Origin: Limonium bicolor
Taxonomy: Eukaryota; Streptophyta; Magnoliopsida; Caryophyllales; Plumbaginaceae
Assembly: GCA_023374045.1 (NCBI GenBank)
Contig: CM041777.1
Location: 91,196,300-91,260,299 of the forward strand
Length of the DNA: 64,000 bases
Reading direction: 5' to 3'
The translations under genes and the position numbers were made by a program. Positions 46,669-60,036 of the stretch are shown piece by piece. Each line of letters opens with the position of its first letter. The stretch's first letter is position 1. Below the pieces are notes generated by a model, which ran no database searches, was not told the DNA's origin, and saw only the letters and a program-made list of their open reading frames with translations.

Positions 46669-46724
46669 TAGTTTTAGTTGGTTAGTGTATAGATGAACAG
46701 GCTATGGGTTGCATGTTCGAAACC
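46669..46724 (+). ncRNA. tRNA-like A/B-box module 2 in the solo LTR
   Basis: TAGTTTTAGTTGG (46669-46681) and TGTTCGAAACC (46714-46724) are 32 bp apart. GGTTTTGTTTTCGTTTTCTT follows. The CATGTTCGAAACCCAGT part is close to a tRNA T-arm. A SINE relic is the main alternative. Confidence 0.5.
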
Positions 46725-46880
46725 CAGTTGGAGCATTCTGGTGGGTTTTGTTTTCGTTTTCTTTTGTTGTAGTCTGGGCTGGACCAGATGAATAATACAG
46801 TTACGAGGTCCATGTTCTTTTAACTCATATATCTGAATAGAGCCCATGCCCAGATTAAGAAAGAAACCCTAAGTTCATGT

Positions 46881-46890
46881 TTATAAAAAG
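46881..46890 (+). promoter_or_regulatory. TATA-like box in the solo LTR
   Basis: TTATAAAAAG lies 670 bp from the LTR start. If used, U3 is short and R plus U5 exceed 5 kb. This is a prediction from the motif only. Confidence 0.4.
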
Positions 46891-46999
46891 ACAGACTAGA
46901 AACCCTACTGTAGAAGGAGGAGAACTAGCCAGCCGACAACTCCCATCTTCCTCGTTCTTGATCGGTCTCAAGTCCTCCCTCGATGATCTTCTTTCTCGG

Positions 47000-49400
47000 T
47001 TTTACTCCCGTCTCCACTCTCCTTCATCCCATCTCCATTTTTTTTCATCTCAGAAAACCCAAACGCTTCTCCAGATCTTCATGAACAATCGCCATAAACA
47101 AAAGAACTCAAAACCTTTCCGATTCGATCTCGATGACGTTTATTTCATTCTCCAGCCACATTCGAATTTTCAAAAGCACCATCGAGACCAAGAACTTCCT
47201 CCTCCGTCAAAAACCACCACCTTCTCTTCAAACCTTCACTAGTCTACTGCCTAGTTTGAAATCGTCTCCATTGATCGACTCATCTCCCAGACAGAAAAGC
47301 GTAAGGCTAGTTTCACCTCCGGCGGTTATGGTTCTACTCTTTCCCACTCGTTTTTGTCCCTCTTCTCATCTCATGTTGATTTCTTCGCCAAATGAGCCAA
47401 ACTGGCGATGGCTAAAGATGTGGGCGTATGAGATGTGGTTTTACCGGAAATGTATTTCCGATGTTCATGCCGACCCATTCGTCTCGACCCTTGTTTTCGA
47501 TACCCTCATTTCCTCTGCTTGCATGGCTATTTCACTATATTTCCTGTTATATTTTTGCCACTCGTTACATATGAGCATCGTTGGAAGCTAGACCCGCGTT
47601 GGTTTGATTGTTTGGGAAATCTTGACTGCTTCATGCGAAAAGGGAGACACCCTGTCCATGATGGATTTGGGTTCCACCTTTTATGCCACTCAGTTTTTTT
47701 TCTTACCGTGTTGTTTTTCCATATCGGTAGTCTCTGATTCTTTTTTTTTCTTGCCAACATACTACCCATCCATGTTGATGGAATAGATGATTATGAAGTT
47801 TGTACCCATTCGGTATCTGTCTTGTGACTCAGAAAAGAGATATACAGTGACAATTTTGTATAACCCCGCTATTGTTGCAGATTGTTCGACGATGGATAGA
47901 GTGAACTTATGTTCATGCCCTCATCTTTGTTTAGCTCTATTCGGTCTGTTACAGATTCGAAGAAACTGAGGACTACAACAGTTTCTCTCATGTTTCAGTT
48001 CATTTTCTGCCTAGAGGGGTTTATCCCTCTCGTTTTCCTTCTGCACTGTTCGTTCATTCAACTCCAGTTTGAATATGACTTCATCACTGACAATTCCTTT
48101 TTTGTGCCACATCTTGCAACTTAGGCAGGTCTGAACAGAGGATGATAGTTGCTCTATGAGCTTCTGGTTTGTTTTCCTCTCTACATTCTTCCTGTACATT
48201 GCTTGTGTTTACTTCCTAATTCGTTTATGCCCTTTGCGCCTGTTTAGGCTCTTGCAGGATGTCTCTGGCTGCAATACAAATTTGGACTCAGATTCTGTCA
48301 GTATTCGAGTCTGCCATGCTTGATCAGATGGAAACACTACTCCTCCTTGTCAATACATACTCACACCGTTCTTAACCTTTTTTTCCCTTTGCTTGCTGAT
48401 ATCCGGTTGTATGTGTAAATCTGATTCGGTTTTGGTTTTGTCTGTGTTGTCTTTTGTTTTTATTTTCTTCATAGGAGACTCACTCATCTTCGTTTCGGTA
48501 CATAAGCCCAACTGATTAATCTTTGATATCTCTGGATCTAGGTGTTGTGCTTCATGTGTATCTGCATAATATTTATCTTGTATGCACTCGATAATCTGTT
48601 AATAGGGCCGTGAGTACCCTTCACATGCTATGACTTTTTATAATTCATGCAACGCGTTTGAATAGGTTGTGATGAGTATGTCCGTTTAGTGACTAACAGA
48701 GGATTTGAGAAGTTTGGTTAAAGCAGAAAACAAAATGCGCATGGTTGATCCTTCTGTCTTTGTTTCTTCTACTCTGACGTGAACTTGTTTCCCCTCTGGT
48801 GGGTTTGGGTTTGTGTTTTACTGGTACTCGTGTCAAGAGTATAAATCCCTTGTTTAATCTAGGAGTTAAGAGGATAGGAATTCATCGGCTGCCTTAATCT
48901 GTCAACAGCGAGGCTCCATGGGGTTAACCGAGTGGAGTAAAATCTGATTAGCAACTTGAGCTTTCTTTGCAACGGCATTTCAGTTTAGTTTCTACTTAGA
49001 AATAAAGGGGAGAGATAAATAGAGATGAAGGATCTGAGCTAGCAATGCATTATTGGTTTTGTCATCAATTTCTTTTTGACTTAGAACCTTTGCTTGATCA
49101 TTAACATGATAAACAAGAGAGACCTCTCAGAACTTGACCAATAATGCAATGCCATTCGCTGCTTGCCAATTTGATTTTGCTGTTCATTCTGATTTTTGTT
49201 TCATTCTCTCAATCTGTAAATATTGTCTTAATAATGTCTTACATCTGTTTCTTTGTAATTAATATTTAAACTCTTGTAGTATTTCTAACTAAGCCCTAGT
49301 TATTAGACCTTAGGGCCAAGACCTAGGATAGAGGGTGAACCCTAAGATTTAGGTGAGCCATGGTCCCACCTAATAAACTGGGTAATCCCTAGACCCAAAC
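47000..49400 (+). other. Unassigned mid-LTR sequence
   Basis: ORFs of 60-150 codons, mostly T-rich with hydrophobic products, lack recognisable domains. AAATGAGCC...CGATGGCTAAA near 47390 is shared with the other LTR near 10670. No gene is supported. Confidence 0.4.
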
Positions 49401-50853
49401 CACACCTTATTATTGTAACATAAAAAAAAATCAATCAACTTCAAAATCTCAAAGCAAGCCCAATAAAAATCAGACCAATTCCAAGTCCTAATTCAGCCTA
49501 AGCCTTCAGTTTGGCCCAATAACTAATTTCAGCCCAATAACCACCTCGGGCCCGTTCCAAATTCAGCCCATTATGAAACAACCCAAAATCAATACACACT
49601 CAAATCCAAGGCCTAATTCGAAAGCCCAATTCAAAAACCAGCCCAATTTAAGAACCTACTTTCTATGTCGAGCTTGACCCACTTCATAACCCAACTCCAA
49701 AAATCAGTCCAACCCCACTTTAATTCCAAATCGACCAATTTTCTATTCTAAACCAACCTACTTCCCATTCAAAAAAAAAGAAGCTGGCCCAAGTCCAATC
49801 TCGGTCCAATACCCGGTCAAACCCAATACCTCCAAACCCAGGCCCATCCCATAACTCGGCCCGTCTCACAACCAGGCCCACCTCCTAACCCGACCCAACA
49901 CCTCCAGACCCGGGCCCATCTTGTAACCCGGCCCATCTCACAACCCAGCCCATCTCTTAACCCGGCCCGATCTCTCATAACCCGACTCAATCTCACCAAA
50001 CTCGGCCCAACTTCACCAAATCCGGCCCAAAACCTCAAAAGACTCAAAGTCCACAAGAAAGCCCAAAACCATAAAAGACCCATGTCTCAAACAAAGCCCA
50101 AGTCCACAAAGCCTAAGTCCACAAAAATCAAGTTAAATCCACAAGAATCAAACCTTGACCCGAAGGTTGACCTTTGACCTGAAAATTAACCGTTGACCCA
50201 AACTTTGACCTGATCGAATCTTGACCAACCTCACTTTAACCCGGCCTACCTTTGACTTGAACATTGACCTTGACCAAAACGTTGACCTTGACCAAAGTTT
50301 GACCTTAACCCCACTTTGACCAATCCGAACTTTGACCTCGACCCAACTTTGATTCGATCCCACTTTGACTCGGTCTAACTTTGACCCGATTCGTTTTCCA
50401 ACCCCAACCCAAATTCAATTCATACCCAATTCATTCAGCTCAATTCAACTCAAACCCAAATACATTCAATTCAATCCACACTCAACTTGTAAATTCCTTT
50501 CAAAATTCAAAATCCAAAAAGAATTCCAATCCATCATTTTATTCAAACTTCCTAAAGTTTTCAAAAGAAGTCATTTTGTGGAATTTAAAAGGAAAAACTC
50601 TTCTCACATCACAGAAGACTCTTCTCAAATGCAGAAAGTTCTTCTCACATATACAGAAAGTTTTCTCCTAAAACATTTCTCAAAATCAGTGTTTCTTCAT
50701 CGAGAATTCCGAACAACTTCAAAGATTTTCTAACTTAGTTTTCAAACCCCAAAATAAAACCGTTTTCGGGGACCAAGAAATGTCTAACCCCTTCAAAAGC
50801 ATTTCCCCCATGGTTAGAACATCACTTGTCTTCCTTCCCAAAATAAAAATCCC

Positions 50854-51002
50854 AGGCAGGGCACTGGGGTCATAACCTCCCTTGTCGCAGTCTAGATCTC
50901 TTTAGGCGGGGCATTAGGGTGACAAACCTCCCCTAATTGCAGCCTAGATTTTTACAAGGCGGGGTGCTAGGGAAGTAACGACCTTCCTAGTTGCAGCCGG
51001 GA
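50854..51002 (+). repeat. Three tandem AGGCGGGG units, solo LTR copy
   Basis: This is the equivalent of 575-726. The first unit here has AGGCAGGG. Their retention in a diverged LTR supports a functional or structural constraint, which is inference. Confidence 0.65.
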
Positions 51003-52292
51003 TTTTAGAATCGTCTAACTCCCTTCCGCTGATTTCAATGTTTTCGGTTTTTAATGCTTTAAAACCCGGGAGTTAGAGACGTTATTAGGGTTCGACCGAG
51101 AACATCTCATTCATGGTGTTTCTCTCTGAATCCTATTTTTCGACATAAATTCATTGCCCCATCTTTCGAGCCTTGGCGCTTATTATTAATTAAGTGTCGT
51201 GTTCGAGGGGGTACATAGGGTAATCCCTTGGGATTATCCGCCCTTTTACAACAAAAAATGATTTTTCGGTTTTAAAAATTTTAAGAGACAATTCTGAATA
51301 AACCAATCCAACGTTTCCATTAGAGCTCTAGGACCCATAAACACTCCTCAATCCTTCTCTGAACCAACTCTAAGTCACATAGGACTTCCAATTCTTGAAA
51401 ACTCCCAGAAACCTGAAACATCTTCAAAACCCGAATACTAGCAACCAAATATCCTCTTCCGTACTCAATCATCCTTAAAACCCGAATTCCTCTTCAACCC
51501 ATTCGATTTCCCAAAACACCTCAAAAATTCGACCTTTCTAAAAGATGAACCTAACAAACCCGGGAAACTCTTCAACTCTAACAAATGATCCAAACATCCC
51601 TTAACTCCACAAGAATGACCAAAATGCCCTCAGCCTCACAAAAGCCGAGACAAATCCAATCCCCTCAAAAATAATCAAAACCTCTCAGCCCTTTGACTAT
51701 TCCCATTTCCCACGAACCAATAGTTCGGGAGCAGCCTATCTCCTCAAACTCTTCAAAATCACCTACTCCTCAATCCACACTCAGTCTGATCCTTTGGCTT
51801 TAATTGAATCTCTCTAAAAAGGTTTTGAAAGAAGGTAATCCCGACAATTGGAGACCGAGGTTTCCTCGGGCACCAATCCAAGGTTGTGGTCATCGCCACT
51901 TCCAAGGGGTGTAACCCAGTGCGAACCCACACAGAATCTCTAGTATGATCAGATAAGTCCAATCCATATGCAAATCACAGAGTCAATTAACGGTTCTTAG
52001 AACCCTCATTCCCTTCCTTCCTAGTATCTTAGGTCAAACTAGGTGGCGACTCTAGTCAATTTCCGCCTTATAGAGGCATAAGTCCGCGTGGAGCCCATTG
52101 AGAGCGGGTGTAGTGCACACTTGCACTCCCCTTTATGCTTTCTGGGAAAGACGGACGATTTAATAGGTATTTGAGGGATGCCAAGAATAACGGGTTTTCA
52201 CCCTCCACAGGATGGCATTTTAGGATCTAGGCTTTTCAGTCAAGAACCATATTTAGATAGACCCCCCTCATACCGAAAAATCACCCTCCACA

Positions 52293-52297
52293 CTTGG
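52293..52297. repeat. Target-site duplication of the solo LTR, right copy (CTTGG)
   Basis: Identical to 46206-46210. Confidence 0.93.
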
Positions 52298-52920
52298 ATG
52301 TTCGAACACCTCTCTGGTGTTCCTTGGTTTCCAATTCGACCTATGTCTGAACTTCGACGTTCGGACACTTTGTTTTCTATACCTTCTAAGTCTCGACCGG
52401 TCTCCAAACTTCGACGTTCGGACACATGTTCAGACATGACACTGTTTTCGCCTTATCTTGCTCGTTTGAGCTCCGTTTTGATTTCCATTTTATTCCCCAG
52501 CTGATAGCTAAGCTTTCTAAGTGCTTTGTGGTGCAATTGGTGCACATATGCTTATGTTTATTTAAGCTTCTGTTTTGGGACCTAGTATTGCTCATTCCCC
52601 TACTTTTACTAACATTGCAGATTGATCATCGAGGATCGCCTAGATTCTAGAGCTTAGTTTGATAGCTCGTATTTGAGATTTGACATGTTTACTTTCTAGA
52701 CTTTGTAGCCTACAGGCTCTTGAACTACTGTAGATACTTTTGACATACGTTTTGGAGATTGTATTGAAATTAGAATATTTCAGCACACTTTGATTATACT
52801 TTTATACAATTATTCTTTTGGGCCTTTTCGATAAGCATTAGTTTAGAGCCTTGCGTTATTAGGTAGTAATACGCGGCGTGTGACGTCCCTAACTCCTAGG
52901 CTAGTGTTGGGGTTGTTACA
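52298..52920 (+). repeat. Right part of the interrupted chromovirus-like LTR
   Basis: It carries further ACTTCGACGTTCGGACAC palindromes (about 52345-52425) and ends GTTGGGGTTGTTACA at 52920, immediately beside the element 2 LTR. Confidence 0.45.
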
Positions 52921-52922
52921 CT

Positions 52923-55900
52923 TGTAATACCTAATTAGCTTAATATAAAATACCCCAAATTAATTAAACATTGCTTAAAATATAATTAATTAAATTAAGG
53001 CCTAGACATGCCTTAAAAATAAATTAAACACAACAATGTTTGACAGAAAGCAAAAATAACACCCTTTGACCTTTAGGGTGATTATATGCCCAAACAAACT
53101 CCGATGGACCTAAACTTTTGTCCTAAGCCTTATAACTCATAAATGAACATAATAAAACCGTTTCCAAGGGAAACCAAGCTCGGGAACTCACTAGAACATA
53201 AAATGTGCACTAAGCTTTCTTAAAGCACATTTTTGTGAGACTGTCTCCAAAATGAGTTCTGTTTGATTTTAGCGTCTTGAAGACCCTTAAATATACTAAT
53301 GTGGCATAAGGTACCATATTATAAGGCCTAATTCAAAATTTTTCAAAAGACACAAATATGTGCATTGGTTTGTGGATAGTGACCAATTAGTGCAAATATA
53401 ACACTTAATCATTTAATCTAGTTAATGGTCAAGGTCTTGCCTCTGACCTTGACCCTTCATTGCTGTATTATTAGGACCGTTTAATAAGCTAGTAGCCGCC
53501 CCATTAGCAAGTAAAGGTGACATATCCTACTTACCTTATTAAAATAATAATAAACACTCTTTTAATATGTTAATCAGCTTGACATATCTACCCAACATAC
53601 CCGATCATTTCCGGACAGCTTAGGAAGTAATTAAGCCATATATCCAGGAGGGTTTGTCATAACTTTTGACTAAGCCTAAAACCCATTACATTATTAGCGA
53701 TTCCTTTCTTCTTCCCTCCATCACTTTCTTCTTCTTCAGCCGGCAAGAACCAGACCCACTCATGCTGTCTCCAAACCGAGAGCGCTGCCCAACAACTTCC
53801 ATGGTGGCTACATTAAGATCTATGTGAGCTCTCATGGTTAGAACATGATCATCTTTCTCCTCTTTTCCTCCTCTCCTTGAGGAGCTTACTCACCTCCATT
53901 TCCACACAGCAAACTGAACCGAGATAGTGCATGAAGAAAGGGAGTTTTTCGGTTGGGATTAGAAACAGAAAGGGAAGCTAAGCTAGGTGACTTCTTAAGG
54001 TATAAGTTTATATGAATCTAGCCTAGTCTCTTCTCTTCATTTCCGGTAATGCTCCCAGCTTCCCTAAGCTATTTTCCTTGCTTTGTTCACGTGAAAATCA
54101 GAAGGGAATACCCAGGTCTGAGGAAGAAGAAGATCCAAGTTAGAGCCTTCCTTCTTAAACAATTTCGGTAATGATAATTATCCTCCTAAATTCATTTTAA
54201 CCTTAATAAACATAATCTAAATGACCTAAAAATGCATGGCCTTAATACAATAATTATCATAGGATAAAATTTACAAATAAATGTCACAAATGACATATTA
54301 TGGTTACGGTTTTCATACAACCTACCCAGAAATTTATATAATTTATGTTTAACACTTTAAAATCATTCCTTTGACCATATAGGTCATTAACACTCCAAAC
54401 TAACTACTAAAAATGTTACGAAGCATTTAAATGCATAGTTAAGTTATAAAACTCTTGCTAACCACTCGGTTGATACATACACGTAATAAAACTTCATAAA
54501 AACTATACTATAGTTCAAGGTAAGTGTTACTCACCTAGTTTATAATTTTTAAGCCACCAAGCTCACCAACACCCCCTTTAGCTCTCGGTTCTGTTTACAC
54601 CTTTGTGCAAAACATTTTCCATAATCCCATGAAGGTTTTGGCAGCGTTTTTATGCAAGGGAAGAAGCATGTTCTAGTTACACATTACATAGATCATTTAA
54701 GGGTTGATTTTGGCTAGAAAAGGTATGGTATTTACCGCGGGTAAGGAGCTGTTTCTTAAGCCCTTCCGTGCCTGGTTTCAAGCGTAAAAGAAGGTGTTAC
54801 ACTGTCGCTTATATCAACTTGAAAACCGGTATACCTTGAACTATAGTATAGTTTTTATGAAGTTTTATTGTGTGTATGTATCAACCGAGGGGTTAGCAAG
54901 AGTTTTATAACTTAACTATGCATTTAAATGCTTCATAACATTTTCAGTAGTTAGTTTGGAGTGTTAATGACCTATATGGTCAAAGGAATGATTTTAAAGT
55001 GTTAAACATAAATTATATAAATTTCTGGGTAGGTTGTATGAAAACCGTAACCAAACTATGTCATTTGTGACATTTATTTGTAACTTTTATCCTATGATAA
55101 GTATTGTATTAAGGCCACGCATTTTTAGGTCATTTAAATTATGTTTATTAAGGTTAAAATGAATTTAGGAGGATAATTATCATTACCGATTTTTTTTTGA
55201 GATTTTTCTGTAATTAAAATAATTTTTAGGGGCTAAACATAGGTTATAGCCGAAAATAGAGTATTAAAACCTTATCTTATGAATTTTATAAAATTTAATA
55301 AAGTTTTGAGACAAAAATTTAATTTCTGAAAATTATGGGGGTCAAACCGTAAATAATATAAACTTCTGGTCAAACTGAGATTTAATAGGTCAATACAGAC
55401 CATATTAGGAGGTTTGACCAAAATTAATTAATCTATGAACTTATAGTAATGTTATAGGTTAGATATTGAATTTATAAAACTTTTGGGGTATAGTATGCAA
55501 TTACCAAAAAGTTGAGGTATATATTGGTTAATATGATGATTTATAACCTAAGTATTAAATTTGGGAATTTTTGGAGTTATATAAGTAATTATATTAATAA
55601 AAGTGTATAATATATAGTTTTGTGACATATAGCAAGTATCATATAAAATGGGGTCAACATGTAAATAAAAAAATAGGGGCGGAATTGGAAACCGCTAGGG
55701 GCTGTTTGAATTTAAATAATATAAAACCATAGGTTATGCAAATAACAAATGTTAAAACCATATAATATAATCTATGTATATAAGTTATGATAATATATGT
55801 GGCTATTGTGTAATTAAAGGAAAGATTGTTGCTGGAAAAAAAATAGACCAAACAGACCTAGGGTCTATTCGGTAATAATAGAAAATAATACATAAAAACT

Positions 55901-58755
55901 ATATGCTATAAATATTGTAAGGTTTGGATTATATAATATATGTTATGTAAAAATATTATAAGAATTATGGTAAAAGTGTAAATATACAAAGTTAGAAATG
56001 GAAACCAAACAGACCCTAAGGCCTGTTCTTGAGTTTCGGTAATTTAAAAAAACTATATTGTGTACATACTATATGATTAAAGTGTTATAATATATAGTGA
56101 ATATGGTATATCATAAAATAAGTGGTGAAATTGTAATAATTAGAAAGTTGGGATTTGAAAGGGAATGAAATAAATACATGTGCCTTTTCGGTAATTGTAA
56201 CAAGTATTATAAAACCATGGGTTATATTTTATTATAAAGTTTTGATGTTATAAAATTGGGCATTTATAACATGGTATAAGTTAAGTGACTATATGGTAAT
56301 TGATGAAAATTATTTAAGTAAGAAGTACAAGTGTAAAACATGTATGTGTTATTTTCGGTACAAATATATAGTTACCAAAACTATATATTATAAAGTTCAA
56401 TGACATATAAAATATCATACTATATGATATCATAATATAAGTGTAACACTAAATAATATTATGTGGTCACAAAAAATATATAGTTTGTAAAACAAACCTG
56501 CTAAGCGCAAGCATATATATATATATATCATATATATGTCAATAAAGATATAAGTATAGTATACAATGACATAGAATACTATGGTTAATATATGATTTTG
56601 GTATGATAAATAAATCTTGAATGAAAAATAACATGTGTATAATATAAGGTTTCATATTCCATTAAGACCAAAGTGTATATATGCACATAAGTTACCGACG
56701 CAAGTAACATGCATATATGTTATGGTTTACAAACCATATAACAGTAAATAATAGATGTTAACTCATTAGTATAATTATATGCTATAAGGTTATAAGGTTT
56801 TAAATGAATACAACTTGTTACATAATTGAGAAGTTGTATAATATAAAGTATATTTAAGAATAGCATTATATCATGCATTATAAACTAACGTTGCATGGAT
56901 GCATGCAACTATAGGTTATAAAATAGAACCATGCATGCAACTATAGGTTATAACACGTACCGGTGCATACGAGGTAACAGTTAAATTAAATATACAAGAA
57001 CGAACGAACCTGTATAAAGTGTAACGCTTATAAAATACTACGGGTTGGAAAATATAATTCCTACGTTTGGAAACGTTAACTACAACGTCTTATGAAACCG
57101 ACTCCATTGTAAACCGAATATTAAATACATACTACGAGTAAGGAGTTTTTAAGGATAACGGTACCTTAACTAGTAACAGTTGAAATCCAGGGATGTAATA
57201 CTAGGATTACAGACGTTATTCGGAAATACCGATTCATATTGTCATGCGTTGACACTTAGCATTCTTCGTATTTTTAGATCGTCTTTCAGACGTGCGCGCT
57301 CGATAGGCTAAGCGGTCTACACTGCGCAACCTTGGACACGGTGTACGGTATGTAAAGGAGTTTGATCCGGGTTGTCCTGAGGAATTCCTCGGGCTCGGAT
57401 TTGTTTGCTATAACATGGGTGATATGAGTGTGGAAGTGTGTATGGTTGTTTCTCCTGTGTTTACTGCATCAGTTATTATGCACGAACATCCTTCGGGACT
57501 AACACTACGTCGACTATAGATCGACTTATATAAAACTACATATACGTGTAACGTGGTTGTGATTGCAATTGTCTGTCATAACACGCCAAGTATTATCAAG
57601 TATGTAGTTATAACCTAGGTAAAATGACTTAGGTATGGGACACGACACTGTCGGTCTCTAGAGCGCGGCTCTAACAAGAACATTACCTAGATGACTTCTA
57701 GGCATGCGTAAGATTCATAGGGCAGCCAACAGACAAATAATATTCTCCATACCTAAAACTGTAACTGGGTAACTGACTGACTAAGTCAAGTGTTGGAGAG
57801 TGTATGAGTGGATGGTCTACCTCAATCCAATTAGTCATTGGCTACTGGTCACGCGTTGAGATCTCATGAGCTAACCCGGATCGGGCTTACTCTGGTTTAG
57901 GTTGATCGAGCCTAGATAGATCGACAAGTATGGTGATAACATGGGCGCCTTTAAAAAGGCAATGTATGGGCACTTTTAAAAAGGCTAAGTGAATGGGCAC
58001 CTTGTGTGCATGGGACTACTGTCCACGTGAGGTTGTTTCAGGTTGTCCTAACTGACGCCCGATAGTGCTAACTGAAATAATAATTTATGCGGGGCCCAGG
58101 GGGGCCGAATGTTGTAGGAACGGTGGTGATAATCCACGTGTGCGAATCATCGCCCTGTTGTGTTGTTTGCTGTATTGTTATGATGGGTGTGTGATTACAG
58201 TGCTTGTTGTATGTTACTCGTATTTTACAGTTTTGTTATATAACTGTAAACCGACAATGCATGTAATGAACCTAATTATAAGACGGTTAACACGACGTAA
58301 TTGACCATTAGGGTCCAGACTGGGCATACTCAGCGTTTATTGCTAAGCCTTTATGGCATTATGCAGGTTGACGATCGCGGATGAAGCCGGAGTGCAGGCC
58401 AGGTAGATAGGCCTTTGACTTTGAAATTACTGCACATACTCTTTAAGATGTTTCGAGTCTGTCTTCCACTTACTGATGTTGTTGTTGTACGTATTTGGGA
58501 TATACTAGTCGCTCACTGTAAACGTTACGTTTTTGGAGACTTAGAGGATTGTGTAGGCGGTATCTCGTTGTCACCGCGGAATTTAGATTACTGTTGTATA
58601 TTGTTGTTAGTTCGTAATGCTTCATCCCCCGCATGGGCGAGGGGTGGCAAGTAACACCCGTGTGAGTTTGTTTGACGTTGTTCCTTTCACTGTGAGACGC
58701 GTTTATTACTGTTTACGTGAGTGATTACTACGTTGTTATCGAGAGGGGTGTTACA
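52923..58755 (+). repeat. 5' LTR of element 2 (about 5.8 kb)
   Basis: The end GAGAGGGGTGTTACA at 58755 is certain from the primer site. The start is between 52923 (TGTAATACC) and 52946 (TAAAATACCCC, similar to the element 1 LTR start). Homology to the element 1 LTR is clear around 53160-53235, for example AAAATGTGC.CTAAG....CTTAAAGCACATTTTTG. It contains a 358-bp inverted repeat and a long AT-rich zone (55200-57050) with TTCGGTAAT-type words. No coding capacity is seen; the 79-codon ORFs near 58065 and 58415 are unsupported. Confidence 0.8.
54165..55189. repeat. 358-bp inverted repeat with 309-bp spacer in the element 2 LTR
   Basis: Arms are 54165-54522 and 54832-55189, equal in length with about 11 mismatches by eye (roughly 97% identity). 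Outer ends read TCGGTAATGATAATTATCC; inner ends TTCAAGGTA and TACCTTGAA. If transcribed it would make a long near-perfect hairpin RNA. It could also be the two TIRs of a small transposon, but no target duplication was recognised. Confidence 0.93.
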
Positions 58756-58760
58756 AAAAG

Positions 58761-58772
58761 TGGTATCAGAGC
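58761..58772 (+). promoter_or_regulatory. Primer binding site of element 2, tRNA-iMet type
   Basis: TGGTATCAGAGC is five bases after the LTR end, as in element 1. Confidence 0.95.
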
Positions 58773-59734
58773 GGAGTACCACTCTGATGACAAGATACTA
58801 GGAATTAAACAGTGAGCTTAGGAATGGGGAAACACGGGTTACGTCTGTGAGGTACGAGTCGACTCGTAGGTGAAACTAGGTTTAAATGACGCACTACGCG
58901 TGTGTTTATTAGCCGTTAAGGCAAATCAATATCCACTGTGTGTGTTTACGGCATACCTACCGAATTATAATACGAGAGTATGTACTACAGATGGCTGGTA
59001 GACCTAGAGGAGGCCACGGGCCGGCAGGGGGCCGGTGACGACACCGGTATTCCAGGCGTCACTGAAGTAGTTACTGCTATACTTACCCAGCTTGGAGGAG
59101 CACTACCCCACCCACCTCAGCCCCGTGAGACGAACTGGCTGAAGGCGATGTCCGAGACACGACCACCGACCTACTCACGGGAGCCGGACCCCGTTGCCTT
59201 GAAGCGCTATATTGTGGAACATGGGAAGACCTTCGAAGCCTTGCGAGTGCCAGCTGACCAGAGGGTCACAATTGCTGCATTCAACCTGAAGGACACAACT
59301 AGTACATGGTCGAGACTTGTGAACGACCAACAATTAGCTACACCCGATTTCTCTTGGGCTTTGTATGTGGAGATCTTGCGAGGGAAGTACTATCCTGCTC
59401 ACCTCAAGCAGAAGAAGCGTCGGGAGTTTGAGACGCTGACCCAGGGGAGTCTGTCCGTGGATGAGTATTATGCTCGTTTCATTGGTCTTCTTGACTTCAT
59501 CCCCGGAGTCGACTACTCCGAGACCGTTAAGGTCGAGAAGTTCCGGGGGGGTCTTCTATTCCGTATCCAGGCAGCCATGGGCGCCACTCTTTATACTACC
59601 ATTCAGGAATGTTACGATGTTGAGCTGATGCTCTAGACTCGAGATGAGACTCTGGGCCAGAAGAAGAGGAGGAAGCCCGAGAAGGAGTCTGAGGACGGGG
59701 GAGGGAACCGAGGCAAGGGCTCGAAGAGGGGAAA

Positions 59735-59811
59735 GTAAGGAAGTATTTCTATCTGTTGATTCGTTCATTGTTTGATATTTGCATATGCTGACCCGATTCT
59801 AATTTTGACAG
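59735..59811 (+). other. Predicted 77-nt intron in element 2 gag, absent from element 1
   Basis: GGAAA|GTAAGG to TTTTGACAG|AGGC. Joining keeps the lysine/glutamine-rich frame open (phase 2). Unspliced, the frame stops at the TAA inside the donor. The aligned element 1 linker is uninterrupted. Confidence 0.7.
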
Positions 59812-59966
59812 AGGCTTCTTTAAAAAGAAAGGGAAACAGGGGCAGCAAGGCCAGCAGAGTCAGCAGGGTTTCAAGGGGAAGGATCCCGTATCGAGACTGA
59901 CAGGCCCGCCCATTGATGCCCAGCCACTTAGATCGGCACCTCCCAGGGGTGAGGAATACCCGCCTC

Positions 59967-60036
59967 GCAAATTTAATTTGTTTATCGTACCACGTGTATA
60001 TGTACCTTGTACTAAATTAAACTCGGTTGCGAGCAG
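59967..60036 (+). other. Predicted 70-nt intron in element 2 gag with GC donor
   Basis: CCTC|GCAAAT to GCGAGCAG|GCACC. Phase 1 on both sides restores the zinc-knuckle frame. Element 1 has a GT donor at the equivalent place (29365), so GC here is either a rare GC-AG intron or a mutated donor. Confidence 0.5.

Larger units (their letters stand above)
46211..52292 (+). repeat. Solo LTR of the Ogre-like family (6082 bp)
   Basis: The start TGTAGACACC and end CCCTCCACA match the LTR at 9279-15233, and the 3' 2 kb is closely similar. The middle is more diverged and contains different GGCCCA-rich repeats. A perfect CTTGG flanks it, so it is a solo LTR formed by recombination between the two LTRs of a full element. 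It holds two tRNA-like modules and a TATA-like box. No coding region is supported. Confidence 0.93.
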
